In this document: one piece after another, positions 27,601-36,665 of the stretch
Position numbering within the stretch: position 1 is the stretch's first letter
How the letters are laid out: each line of letters starts with the position of its first letter
NCBI GenBank assembly: GCA_965261955.1
Contig: CBDHEM010000011.1
Coordinates: forward strand, 23,839-87,838
Source: JABAAI01 sp965261955
GTDB lineage: Bacteria; Spirochaetota; Leptospiria; Leptospirales; Leptonemataceae
Reading direction: 5' to 3'
Length of the DNA: 64,000 nt
Notes under the pieces: generated by a model
What the model saw: the letters and a program-made list of their open reading frames with translations, nothing else
What the model was told of the DNA's origin: nothing
Database searches by the model: none
Made by a program: the position numbers and the translations under genes

Positions 27601-30305
27601 ACAATTATTAACAAAATCAGTTTTTCTCCACAAAATGAGCCACAAACAGCTAAATTATGCTTTCCTATTGTTTTGAAGCATTTTTGGACTAATTCATTGA
27701 AAAATTCTCTTTTTAGTCAAAAAGGAGCACAGAAATACTCAGAAATTTTTTTTTCTTAACAAGTTTGAAAAGGCTCAAATCCTGAGTAAAATTTGGATTT
27801 CTTTAAACAACTGTTATGATCAAACCAGTAAAAGGGGACAAATATTAACAAAAATTGTTTTTCTCCTCAAAATGAGCCACATTCAGCTAAACTATGCTTT
27901 CCTGTTATTTTGAAGCATTTTCGGGGAAATTCACTGAAAACTTCTATTTTAGTCAAGAAGCTGAATATCTCAGAAAAAAGCTCAGAAATACTTAGAATTT
28001 TTTTTTTTATCAACTATTTTGAAAAGCGGCAAATCCAGAAAAAAATTAGGATTTGATGAAAACAACCCTTTTTTTCAAAGCATTAAAACGGGATAAATAT
28101 TAACAAAAATTGTTTTTCTCCACAAAATGAGCCACATACTGCCAAACTATGTTTTTCTGTTGTTTTGAAGCTTTTCGGGCTAATTCACTGTAAACTTTTT
28201 ATGCAAAAAATGACTATCTCGGAAAGGAGCACAGAAATACCCAGAAAGTTTTTTTTTCTTAACAATTTTTAAAAGGGGAAAACCAGGAGGAAAATAAGGA
28301 TTTGTTTAAACAATTGTTTTTGAACAAACCAGTAAAAGGGGACAAAAAAAAACAAACTGTTTTTCTCCTCAAAAAGACCAACATAGAGCTAAACTACGCC
28401 TTCCTGTTGTTTTGCAGCATTTTCTGGAAAATTCACTGAAAAATTCTCTTGTTAGTCAAAAAAGTGACTATCTCAGAAAGAAGCTCAGAAATACTTGGAA
28501 AGTTTGTTTTTCTCAACAAGTTTGAAAAGTCGCAAATGCAGAAGAAAATTTGGATTTGTTGTAAACAACCCTTTTTGTTCAAAGCAGTAAAACGGGACAA
28601 ATATTAACAAAACTGTTTTTTCCCTCAAAATGAGCCACATACCACAAAACTATGCTTTTCTGTTGTTTTGAAGTTTTTTCGGGCTAATTCACTGTAAACT
28701 TCTCTTTTTATTCAAAAAAAGTGACTATCTCAGAAAAGAGCAGAGAAATACTCAGAAAGTTTGTTTTCTTAACAAGTTAGAAAAGGGGCAAACTAATAGG
28801 AAAATTTGGATTTGTTTAAATAAAGGTTTTTGAACAAACCAGTAAAAGGGGACAAATATTAACAAAAACAGTTTTTCTCGCCAAAGTGAGCAACATACAG
28901 CTATACTATGATTTTCTTTTGTTTTGAAGCAATTTCGGACTAATTCACTTAAACTTCTCTTTTTAGACAAAAATTGACTATCTCAGAAAGGAGCACTGAA
29001 ACAGTCAGAAATTTGTTTTTCTTAACAAGTTTGTAAAAGGGAAAATCCTGATGAAAATTTGGATTTGTTTTAACAAATGTTTTTGATAAAACCAGTAAAA
29101 ACTTGACAAATATAAAATAAAATAAATTTCTCCGCAAAATGAGACACATACAGCTAAACTCTACTTTTCTGTTGTTTTGAAGCATTTTGGGGGAAATTCA
29201 CTGAAAAATTCTCTTTTAATTCAAAATATATTCTGAAATACTCAGAAAGATTACTTATCTCAACATGTTTGAAAAGGAGAAAAGCCAGAGGATAATTTGG
29301 ATTTGTTTAAATAACTATTTTTGATCAAACTAGTAAATCGGGACAAATATTAACAAAAACTGTTTTTCTCCTCAAAATGAGACACATACAGCTAAACTAC
29401 GCTCTCATGTTATTTTGAAGCTTTTTCGGGGAAATTCACTGAAATCTTCTATTTTAAGTCAAAAAGTTGAATATCTCTGAAAGAAGCTCATAAAACTTAG
29501 AAAGTTTGTTTTTCTCAACAAATTTGAAATGGAGAAAATCCAGAAGAAAGTTTGGATTTGTTGTAAACAACACTTTTTGTTTAAAGCAGTAAAAATGGGA
29601 TAAATATAAACAAAAACTGTTTTTCTTCCCAAATTGAGCCACATACAGCTAAACTATGATTTTCTGTTGTTTTGAAGCATTTTCGGGCTAATACACTGGA
29701 AACTTCTCTTTTTATTTAAAAATGTGACTACCTCAGCAAGGAGCACAGAAATACTCAGAAATTTTTTTCTTAAAAATTTTAAAAGGGAAAAATTCTGAGG
29801 AAAATTTGGATTTGTTTAATCAACTGTTTTTGATCAAACCAGTAAAAGGGGACATATATTAACAAAAACTGTTTTTATCCTCAAAATGATCCACATACAG
29901 CTAAGCTATGCATTTTGTTGTTTTGAAGCATTTTTGAGAAAATTTACTTAAAAATTCTTTTTTTATTAAAAAAATTGATTTTCTCAGAAAGAAGCTTAGA
30001 AATAATCAGAAAGATAAATTCTCTCAACAAGTTTGAAAGGAGAAAAGCCCGAGGAAAATTTTGATTTGGTGTAAACAACTCTTTTTGTTCAAAGCAATAA
30101 ATTGATACAATTATTAACAAAAACAGTTTTTTCTTCATAAAATAAGCCACATACAGCTAAATTATGCTTTCCTGTTGTTTTGAAGCATTTTCGGGCTAAT
30201 TCATTGAAAACATCTATTTTTAGTCATAAAAGAGACTATCTCTGAAAGGATCACAGAAATACCCAGAAATTTTGTGTTTCTTAACAACTTTGTAAAGGGG
30301 CAAAT
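6655..30305 (+). repeat. Satellite array, about 250-bp monomer
   Basis: About 94 head-to-tail copies of an AT-rich monomer of roughly 250 bp fill 23.6 kb. Landmarks in order are GGGACAAATATTAACAAAAA, a CTGTTTTTCTCCTCAAAATG block, GAGCCACATACAGCTAAACT, TGTTGTTTTGAAGCATTTTC, TTCACTGAAAACTTCTCTTT, GACTATCTCAGAAAGGAGCA, AACAAGTTTGAAAAGGGGCA and GGATTTGTTTAAACAAC. Two monomer classes are distinguishable. One has TTTAAACAAC followed by GATCAAACCAG; the other has TTGTAAACAACCC followed by GTTCAAAGCAG. They alternate irregularly. Short ORFs of 60-112 codons recur in both directions at the same monomer phase and are not genes. The first class contains the 12-bp palindrome TTGTTTAAACAA. Confidence 0.95.
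9150..22090 (+). repeat. Higher-order repeat of about 3,514 bp (14 monomers), 3.7 copies
   Basis: Inside the satellite a 14-monomer block recurs. The marker AGGATATGTTTAAACAACAC occurs at about 9163, 12678, 16191 and 19705, giving periods of 3,515, 3,513 and 3,514 bp. The last copy departs near 22090, where GAAGCATTTTGG becomes GAAGCAATTTGG and divergence follows. Within a copy the monomers differ clearly from each other, but equivalent positions in different copies are nearly identical: I see only scattered single-base and homopolymer changes, such as one G/A difference at about 20898 and one at about 18259. This is the signature of recent amplification of a multi-monomer unit. Confidence 0.92.
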
Positions 30306-30392
30306 CCTGAGTTCTAGTGTTGAAAAGAGGCGGACCGCGGAAATTTGGCGCAAATTTCCGCGGTCCGCCTCTTTTCAACACTAGAACTCAGG
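30306..30392. repeat. Perfect 42-bp inverted repeat with 3-bp loop
   Basis: Bases 30306-30347 are the exact reverse complement of 30351-30392, separated by GCG. The arms begin CCTGAGTTCTAGTGTTGAAA and carry the GC-rich GGCGGACCGCGG. It sits where the satellite meets a rearranged fold-back element, and the arm resembles the inner part of that element family (AACTC near GTGTTGAGAAGAGGCGGGAT at about 30841). Confidence 0.95.
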
Positions 30393-30866
30393 AAAAAAAT
30401 TCTGACTCGTCAGTATCACAGCTAAGTGCTTTAGCTACCCTCAGACCAATTTGGGGGCGCGTCGGTCAAGGCGCCTTTGAGTTATCTTTGCCACAAATTA
30501 GGTCGTTTTTTTTTTTTAGAAACCCTTGCGTGTTTTGATATATCTACTAAGAAAATATGCCTATAGAGACTTTTTTTATATCATCTTAAAGCACACACAA
30601 TAAGCAACAAGCTGGTATAAAAATTATTTGCACAGAAGAAAGGGGGAAAAAAGTTATGACAGCTACAAAAAAAACTGAGTTTCGGGGACAAATGGTGTGG
30701 TCCCCCCTTAACACCAAGGCGCCTTGACCGACGCGCCCCAAACTCGGTGTGTGGGTAGTCTAAAGCCCTTAGCTGTGATCGTATGGATTCATTTCCCCCC
30801 CCCCCCCCCCCCCCCCGGTAAACTCCCCCTGAGTTATAGTGTTGAGAAGAGGCGGGATCACAGAAA
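30393..30866. mobile_element. Rearranged fold-back MITE, copy 2
   Basis: The right half of the family is present, with CTTGCGTGTTTTGATATATC near 30523 and an end at 30702-30707 (CCCCCC) followed by TTAA at 30708-30711. Immediately after comes an inverted internal segment with GGCGCCTTGACCGACGCGCC, matching the inverse of the segment near 30459-30473. It ends near GTTGAGAAGAGGCGGGATCA. A run of 22 C lies at 30795-30816. The satellite resumes near 30870. The order of parts differs from the intact copy at 47944, so this copy has been rearranged. Confidence 0.75.
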
Positions 30867-30869
30867 TTA

Positions 30870-31200
30870 CGCGATTTTATTCAAAATATTGACTATCTCC
30901 GAAAGGAGCACAGAAATACTCAGAAATTTTTTTTTTCTTAACAAGTTTGAAAAGGGGCAAACAAAGAGGAAAATTTGGATTTGTTTAAACAATTGTTTTT
31001 GAACAAACCAGTAAAAGGGGACAAATATTAACAAAAACCGTTTTCTCCCCAAAGTGAGCCACATATAACTAAAACTATGATTTTCTGTTGTTTTGAAACA
31101 TTTTCGGGCTAATTCACTGGAAACTTCTCTTTTTAAAAAAGTGACTATCTCAGAAAGGAGCACAGAAATACTCAGAACGTTTGTTTTCCTTAACAAGTTT
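30870..31200 (+). repeat. Terminal satellite monomers beyond the fold-back insertion
   Basis: One to two more monomers of the 250-bp satellite in the same orientation, with GACTATCTCCGAAAGGAGCA and GGGGACAAATATTAACAAAA. They show that the fold-back element lies within the edge of the array and does not mark its end. Confidence 0.85.
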
Positions 31201-32310
31201 AAAAGCTTAGTTTAGCTGTAGGTGGCTCATTTTGATAGAAAAACCCTTTTTTGACCGAAAAGAGATGTTTTTTTGGTCGATTTCGGCAAAAATGCTTCAA
31301 AACACCAGAGAAGTTTAGTTTAGCTGTATGTGGCTGATTTTGATAGAAAAACACTTTTTTGTCCTTGAGATGTTTCAAAATACCTGAAAAGCAGTTTAGC
31401 TGTATGTGGCTCATTTTGATAATAAAAAATAAAACAATTACTGAAAAAATTACCCCTGCTCCCCCCACATCCCTCCTTTCCTGTAGGACTCAGTTTGCCC
31501 CATGCCAATAGGGTTGAACCCAGGCCAGGTTCAAATCTAATCGAGCTCGATCTTACAAATTAAATAATAAACTAGGATTTTAAGTAGGATTCAATTTTCT
31601 TAAAAATGCTTAAAAACTCCAGGAAAACTTAGTTGAGCTGTACGTGGCTTCTTTTGGTGAGAAAAACATTTTTTTGAACGAAGAGATGTTTTTTGTCAAT
31701 GTAAGCAATGCTTTAAAACACAAGAAGGCTTAATATAGCTGTGTTTGACTCATTTTGATGAGAAAAACTCTTTTTTGACCGAAAAGAGGGTTTTTTTGTC
31801 AATTTTTTTGAAAATACTTCAAAACTCCAGAAAAGTTTGTTTTTGCTATATATGGCTCATTTTGGTGAGAAAAACTCTTTTTTGTCCTTAGAGATGTTTT
31901 TTTCAATTTCCTTAAAAATGCTTCAAAACTCCAGGAAAAATTAGTTGAGCTGTATGTAGATTATTTTGGTGAGAAAAACATTTTTTTGAACGAAGAGATG
32001 TTTTTTTGTTAATTTAAGCAATATTTCAAAACACAAGAAAGGCTTAATTTAGCGGTGTGTGGCTCATTTTGATGAGTAAAACACTTTTCTGACCTAAAAG
32101 AGATGTTTTTTGTCGATTTCCGCAAAAATGCTTCCAAACACCAAAAATGCTTAGTTTAGCTGTATGTAGCTCATTTTGGTGAGAAAAAAGATTTTTTGTC
32201 CTAAAAGATGTCTTTTTGTAAATTTCCGTAAAAATGCTTCAAAACACCAGAAAAGTTTCGTTTAGCTATATGCGGCTCATTTTGATGAGAAAAACCCTTA
32301 ACGAGATGTT
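31200..32310 (-). repeat. Inverted, short-period relative of the satellite
   Basis: About ten copies with a spacing near 100-110 bp carry TTTAGCTGTATGTGGCTCAT and AAAATGCTTCAAAACACCAG. These are the reverse complements of the ATGAGCCACATACAGCTAAA and TTTTGAAGCATTTT blocks of the main satellite. Copies are much more divergent from each other than those in the main array. This looks like an older, shortened subfamily in opposite orientation. Confidence 0.8.
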
Positions 32311-32503
32311 TATTTTGTAGTTTTGTTTACAATCATGTTTGAACAGTCCATTATGGCAGATTTCAGCTCTTGTATATGAATCATCTTACCAATAATACTT
32401 TCACTGTAAGTCAGTAACTAATCTCGCATATCCCCGCCAACATTAGTGGTAATGAAATTGCTGAGGACTGGAAAAAAATTTCTTGGAGATAAAACTTTAA
32501 GAA

Positions 32504-32509
32504 TTTATT
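32504..32509 (-). terminator. Candidate poly(A) signal for the PRDM9-like gene
   Basis: The minus strand reads AATAAA about 195 bases downstream of the stop at 32704. This is the first such hexamer I noticed after the reading frame. No downstream processing element was evaluated. Confidence 0.35.
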
Positions 32510-32639
32510 TTAGTTTGAAATTCACACATATATACATATCATAAGCAGATATTCAATGTCTACACACTTATATAATGTCAACAGTATGCATCTTGATGAG
32601 TCTCCATACGCAGCGCCAGTGAAACATTTCCCAGTGTTG

Positions 32640-32716
32640 TCACAATTTATGCCAGAGGTGCAACTTTAATTAGCCGTGCTGACGGAAACATTTTCTACAG
32701 TGCTCACACTTGTATG
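32640..32716 (-). pseudogene. PRDM9-like: Degenerate tenth finger downstream of the frameshift
   Basis: In the frame shifted by one base the sequence continues KCEHCRKCFRQHG, then TAA (32672-32670), then LKLHL. The intact seventh finger has GKLKLHL here, so AAA has become TAA. The remainder decays. The array was therefore longer and its 3' end has been lost. Confidence 0.8.
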
Positions 32717-33503
32717 CCTTCGTCTCCTGTATGAGTCCGGATATGATTTTGTAATCTGCTATTCCCACTGAAACATTCTCCACAGTGCTCACACTTGTAT
32801 GGCTTGTCCCCTGTGTGTGTCCTGAGGTGTATCTTTAAATTGCTGTGCTGACAGAAACATTTTCCACAGTACTCACACTTGTATAGCTTGTCTCCTGTGT
32901 GTGTCCTGAGATGCAACTTTAATTTGCCGTGCTGACAGAAACATTTTCTACAGTGCTCACACCTGTATGGCTTGTCTCCTGTATGGGTCCTGAGGTGCAA
33001 TATTAAGGTGCCGTGCTGACAGAAATATTTTGTACAGTGCTCACACGTGTATGGCTTGTCCCCTGTATGTATCCTGAGGTGCACCTTTAAATTGCTGTGC
33101 GGACAGAAACATTTTCCGCAGTGCACACACTTATATGGCTTGTCTCCTGTATATGTCTGGGTGTGCATCTGTAGTACGCTATATGCACTGAAGTATTTTC
33201 CACAATGCTCACACTTGTATGGCTTGTCTCCTATATGAGTCCTGGTGTGTTCTTTTAGTCTGCAATGTTGGCTAAAACTCTTTTCACAATAGGAACATTG
33301 TTTGCCTTGAACAAGGTTTCCATGCGTTCTAATATGTTGCTGTAATAACTCAAGTTGGGTGAATTGTTGATGGCATTTTAGAAAAGTAAAGGTTTGAGGA
33401 TGAACAATACCACACTTTGAGCTGTGCTTCAGGTGGATACAAAATGATCTTTTTTCGGAGAAGGATCCTCCACAGCCTCGGCAATAGAAATTAGCAGGCC
33501 AGG
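32704..33503 (-). CDS. PRDM9-like: PRDM9-like exon E: C2H2 zinc-finger array
   Basis: After a 54-bp intron with acceptor GATTACAG the exon begins AWPANFYCRGCGGSFS, an isolated finger in the position of the single SET-proximal finger of PRDM9. A degenerate finger follows (FTFLKCHQQF, first Cys missing). Then come seven fingers whose first Cys recur exactly every 28 residues, linked by TGDKPYKC-type linkers. The fourth counted finger has Tyr in place of its final His (TQTY). The frame ends GDEGIQV then TGA, caused by one extra base relative to the expected GDKPYKC. All seven regular fingers are tightly bounded in this one exon, as in vertebrate PRDM9. Confidence 0.92.
32731..33303 (-). repeat. 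84-bp tandem coding repeat (seven regular fingers)
   Basis: Seven 84-bp units encode the regular fingers. Residues at helix positions -1, 2, 3 and 6 read in order: Q,C,R,E; A,S,V,M; P,S,N,V; Q,G,T,L; Q,G,K,L; Q,S,N,I; G,S,R,N. Framework residues such as YKCEHCGKCF and HLRTHTGDK are much more uniform. This is the pattern expected of a minisatellite-like array whose DNA-contact residues are diversifying. Confidence 0.85.
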
Positions 33504-33557
33504 CTGTAATCAAAAACCAAATCATGCTATAAATGAGTCAACAATATGAAATCGAAC

Positions 33558-33786
33558 CTTCAGTTTCCAAATCCAACTCCTTGGCAACTTTTCCCCCATA
33601 CCAGACAAGGAGCTCAGACTCAGGGTATATGGTTTTAACTGTGCGGTAATAGATGTTGCCACGGTACTAGTGTGCTAGTACATTTTTCTCATCTTCATGT
33701 CTGGCACAGTTAACAAATCTCATCCAATTCGAGTTGGAGATGTCATGTCCGTCGATCAAATATGCATTAACCCCATTACGCCTGAC
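33558..33786 (-). CDS. PRDM9-like: PRDM9-like exon D: second half of PR/SET, with in-frame TAG
   Basis: The acceptor is TCTTTCAG and the donor GTTCGA. The frame reads NAYLIDGHDISNSNWMRFVN then CAR, then NVLAH, TAG, YRGNIYYRTVKTIYPESELL and VWYG. Human PRDM9 has [20 protein letters not shown] and [20 protein letters not shown]. The NCAR and WYG motifs, which line the substrate and cofactor site, are intact. The TAG (33669-33667) stands where the human protein has Gln (VAFQYHRQ), so a single C-to-T change in a CAG codon would explain it. Without read-through the product lacks the end of SET and all fingers. Confidence 0.88.
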
Positions 33787-36151
33787 CTGAAAGATATTAG
33801 CAAAAATAGAGTTACAATGATAGACAATTTGCATGATGTATAGCAGGTATTTTGAGGGAGCAAACTTGCTGCCACACAAAAATTCATAACAATAATTTGC
33901 ATGTGGTCGAGATCATACTAGAAATATCTCGTAAATATATCCAGCGATGAGTACCATTACCATATGATATAAGTTATTTACCCAATCAGAATTGCATTCA
34001 TAGGATATGTGTCATCTAATAATTACACACTCAACTACCCCTTATTCAGGCAACGTGGGACTGGGCACTGCCCTGAACACAGAATTGGTCGTATCTGGAA
34101 ATAAACCCCACTTTTGTTTCTTCCAAAATGATCACAACAAATTATGCATATTTCATGCCTTTCTGTTCGGAAAGTTGCAAGGTATATAAAAAATTTAAGG
34201 GAAAATATATATACAAATATATTAATATGTGTTCAGAAATGTCCAGATTGGGGCAACCAGATGAGGGAAGTTTTATGAGTATAGAGTGAGATGGCTCATG
34301 AGTTCTCTCAGGATGTGGTATTCGATGATGATGGCTTGGCTTGAGTCAAGAAAAAATTCGAAATTTGATTATTTTCAAACAGGCAGGTGACAAATCATCC
34401 CAAAAAATTTAAGCTCATAACTAGGCAACCAAAAATTATCATTGTAAATGGCAACTTCAGCCGATATTTGCTCCAAAACTACCGATGCTAGATTATCCTT
34501 CACTAAGGAAGCAAATTGGCAGACTAAAAAAACATTGATAGTAAGAAAAAAACTTGAAATTTCATCCTCAAGGATCTGTGTATCATTTATCCCCTAGCAT
34601 TCCTTGTGTACAAAAGATCCATGCATAGAACTTTCAGTACCACAGGACTCCAAATTTTCCAATGCACCTCTACAACTAATCTATTTCTAGATTTCAGAAA
34701 AAAGGCATGGTAAGGCTATCGTTGATGACGCAATCAAGTTAGCTCGTGAGCTACTACAATTAGAAATTGGTAAATGACCTTCATACCTGAAGAAATGACT
34801 GAAGCTATGCTATACTCCATGCAGTGAGCGGTCAATTATTTCCTGATAAATAATCTACATCAAATAAGCAAAATCCAGTAACTTCATGTTTATGTATTAC
34901 ATAGTAAAGAATAACACCAATGTTTAGTTTGTTCTAAAGTTCTAATGTGCAACTCTACCCAAATTCTTGAAGGAGGTAGTAGCTGATCCTTGGCTGACTC
35001 CAACACCAAAGTAACTAGGTATGTTAATTGCTGACTAGATTGTCGAGTTTTTAAAAAAAAAAATTAAAAAAATTAACAATGTGTTTCCTTGATTAGACTG
35101 CATGCATACAATTCATTTTACTCCCGTAGAAACTGTGGACAAATCAAGGGCATGCCTGGTGTATTGGCACAAAGATCATGGGGCCAGTTGCCTTCTTAAG
35201 ATTAGCACAAAATTAGAGCATATAAGACTACAAAGTAGTGGCTATAGCTAGTATTGAGATTGTTTAATAATCCTATATTACTGCTATTCATATATTACTG
35301 CTACATCCACTTCAAGGTCAGCCTTAACATCACTAGCAAAACGATCATTGTTGTCGTCAGTGACCTTCCTAATTTAGTTTGGCTGTTTCGGAGCAATATT
35401 TTTGGCTGTACTGGCTGCCACCATTCCAGGCTTTCAACAAAGGATACCTTATCTTAACTTTTGTAATGCCACACATCTAGAAAGGTGCAAACAGATCAAG
35501 GGCGCAGAGTAATCACAGATTTGGTTTACAAGGTCTATTCGAGGGCACAACAGTTGCCCATGAGCTAGACATGCCATGGATACTGATCTGTTCAATGGTC
35601 AGACAGATCAAGAAAATACCGTTTAGATAAAGTGTTTAATACGAGTGGTCTATCTCTGCTAACTTGTTTGCTACTGTTCAGTTTACCATAATCTTGAAGG
35701 ACTCGGTAAAACAAAAACTAAAAAAAGTATTACAACAACAACAACAAATTAATTGACTGGTTAAAAAAATAATAGAAACAGGAATGTGCCAATGTAAATC
35801 ACACCTAATTAGGTGACCCTTTACCACATAGACCTAATGATAAAAGATTCCAAACGGTAATTACTGTAAATCCTTGGGTCATGTGAATAATACAATAAAA
35901 TAAGATAACAAACTAACAAGTTGCACTTAATTTCACCTAGTGACAATTATATTAGATGCTACCATGCACGTAGCCATATAATAGTTAGATCTGAGCCCGT
36001 CAAGTATCAACCTACCTCAACCATAAGAGTGTTGGGCAATGTAATGAACTGACAACATATAATAATTAGATCTGAACCCGTCAAGCGTCAACCTACCTCA
36101 GCCATAAGAGTGTTGGGCAATGCAATGAACACTGACTGACAATCCACTCAC
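33787..36151 (-). other. Large intron inside the SET domain of the PRDM9-like gene
   Basis: The 2,365-bp interval interrupts the PR/SET coding sequence between YTWQ and VRRNG. It contains no recognised element over most of its length. An 81-bp unit is tandemly duplicated at about 35985-36147, carrying TTAGATCTGA and CAACCTACCTCA, next to the donor of exon C. On the plus strand, about 34696-34772, a short open piece between TTTCAG and GTAAAT reads KAIVDDAIKLARELLQLEIG. I cannot assign it and doubt that it is a gene. Confidence 0.6.
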
Positions 36152-36432
36152 CTGCCAAGTATAGGCCATGTTGTGAATATCCCCTACATTTTCCTGGGAC
36201 ACTTTCCTGCCTTCATAGGGTCCGACCCGTATGCCTTTATTGATGAAAGAGACAGCAAAGATTCCTACTCCAGCCCCAGGGATCCCCGAGAGTCTGACAG
36301 TAAGTTGTGCAGGTACATGTAATTGTGTAGAGGTGAAGGAGGCCTGATCATAGCCTGCTGTAAGATCCAGCTCAGAGAGTGGACCATGCACAGGACAATC
36401 ACCGTGATACTTCTTGTCACAGTCATCACAGA
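36152..36432 (-). CDS. PRDM9-like: PRDM9-like exon C: zinc knuckle and first half of PR/SET
   Basis: The acceptor TTCTGTAG and donor GTGAGT bound a 281-nt exon. It encodes CDDCDKKYHGDCPVHGP, a four-ligand Cys/His knuckle, and then the N-terminal half of the PR/SET fold: VRLSGIPGAGVGIFAV, where the GVG turn belongs to the cofactor pocket, and VGPYEG, a PRDM hallmark. Human PRDM9 has SGIPQAGLGVWN and FGPYEG at these positions. The exon ends in YTWQ, matching NGYSWLI. There is no lesion in this exon. Confidence 0.9.
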
Positions 36433-36502
36433 CTACAGAATATAAGGGAATCCCACCACAAAACATGGCCAGAGAGTTACAGTTTCTGTTGTTAAAACTT
36501 AC

Positions 36503-36537
36503 ACAAATATTCATCTTCATCATCAGAGAAAGCTTTT
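36503..36537 (-). CDS. PRDM9-like: PRDM9-like exon B: 35-nt acidic microexon
   Basis: Between ATGAAG and the donor GTAAGT this piece reads KAFSDDEDEYL, closely matching the segment just before the zinc knuckle in PRDM9 (SEPQDDDYLYC). The frame is in phase with both neighbours: incoming phase 2, outgoing phase 1. The acceptor lacks a good pyrimidine tract. In another frame the sequence is open from 36616 through the following intron to 36098, so a read-through version with a different linker is possible. Confidence 0.5.
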
Positions 36538-36665
36538 CTTCATAATTGGCAGCTGCACGCTTTGAAGTTGTTCCAATGCTACAGCTGTGTACCCCACAGG
36601 GCAACCGGCAAAACAACTTTCAAACATGCACTATGTTGAAGAAAAAAAATCACTAATATACTTAC

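Noticed and set aside
6655..30305. Possible CENP-B box in the monomer around TTTTCGGGGAAATTC
   Set aside because: Only the TTCG core fits. The CGGG half required at the far side of the box is absent in the copies I read, so I do not claim a CENP-B site.
8161..31196. Dozens of ORFs of 60-112 codons on both strands, several repeated exactly (for example at 10118, 13633, 17146 and 20660)
   Set aside because: They fall at the same phase of the 250-bp monomer and repeat with its higher-order unit. Their products are low-complexity Phe/Lys/Asn-rich strings with no domain, so they are by-products of the satellite.
33047..33238. Plus-strand ORF across the zinc-finger exon
   Set aside because: It is the complement of the finger array; the minus-strand frame explains the sequence fully.
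33631..33690. Skipping the SET-domain TAG by a tiny intron (GTACTAGCACACTAG)
   Set aside because: It begins GT and ends AG and would keep the frame, but at 15 bases it is far shorter than any spliceosomal intron seen here (minimum 54).
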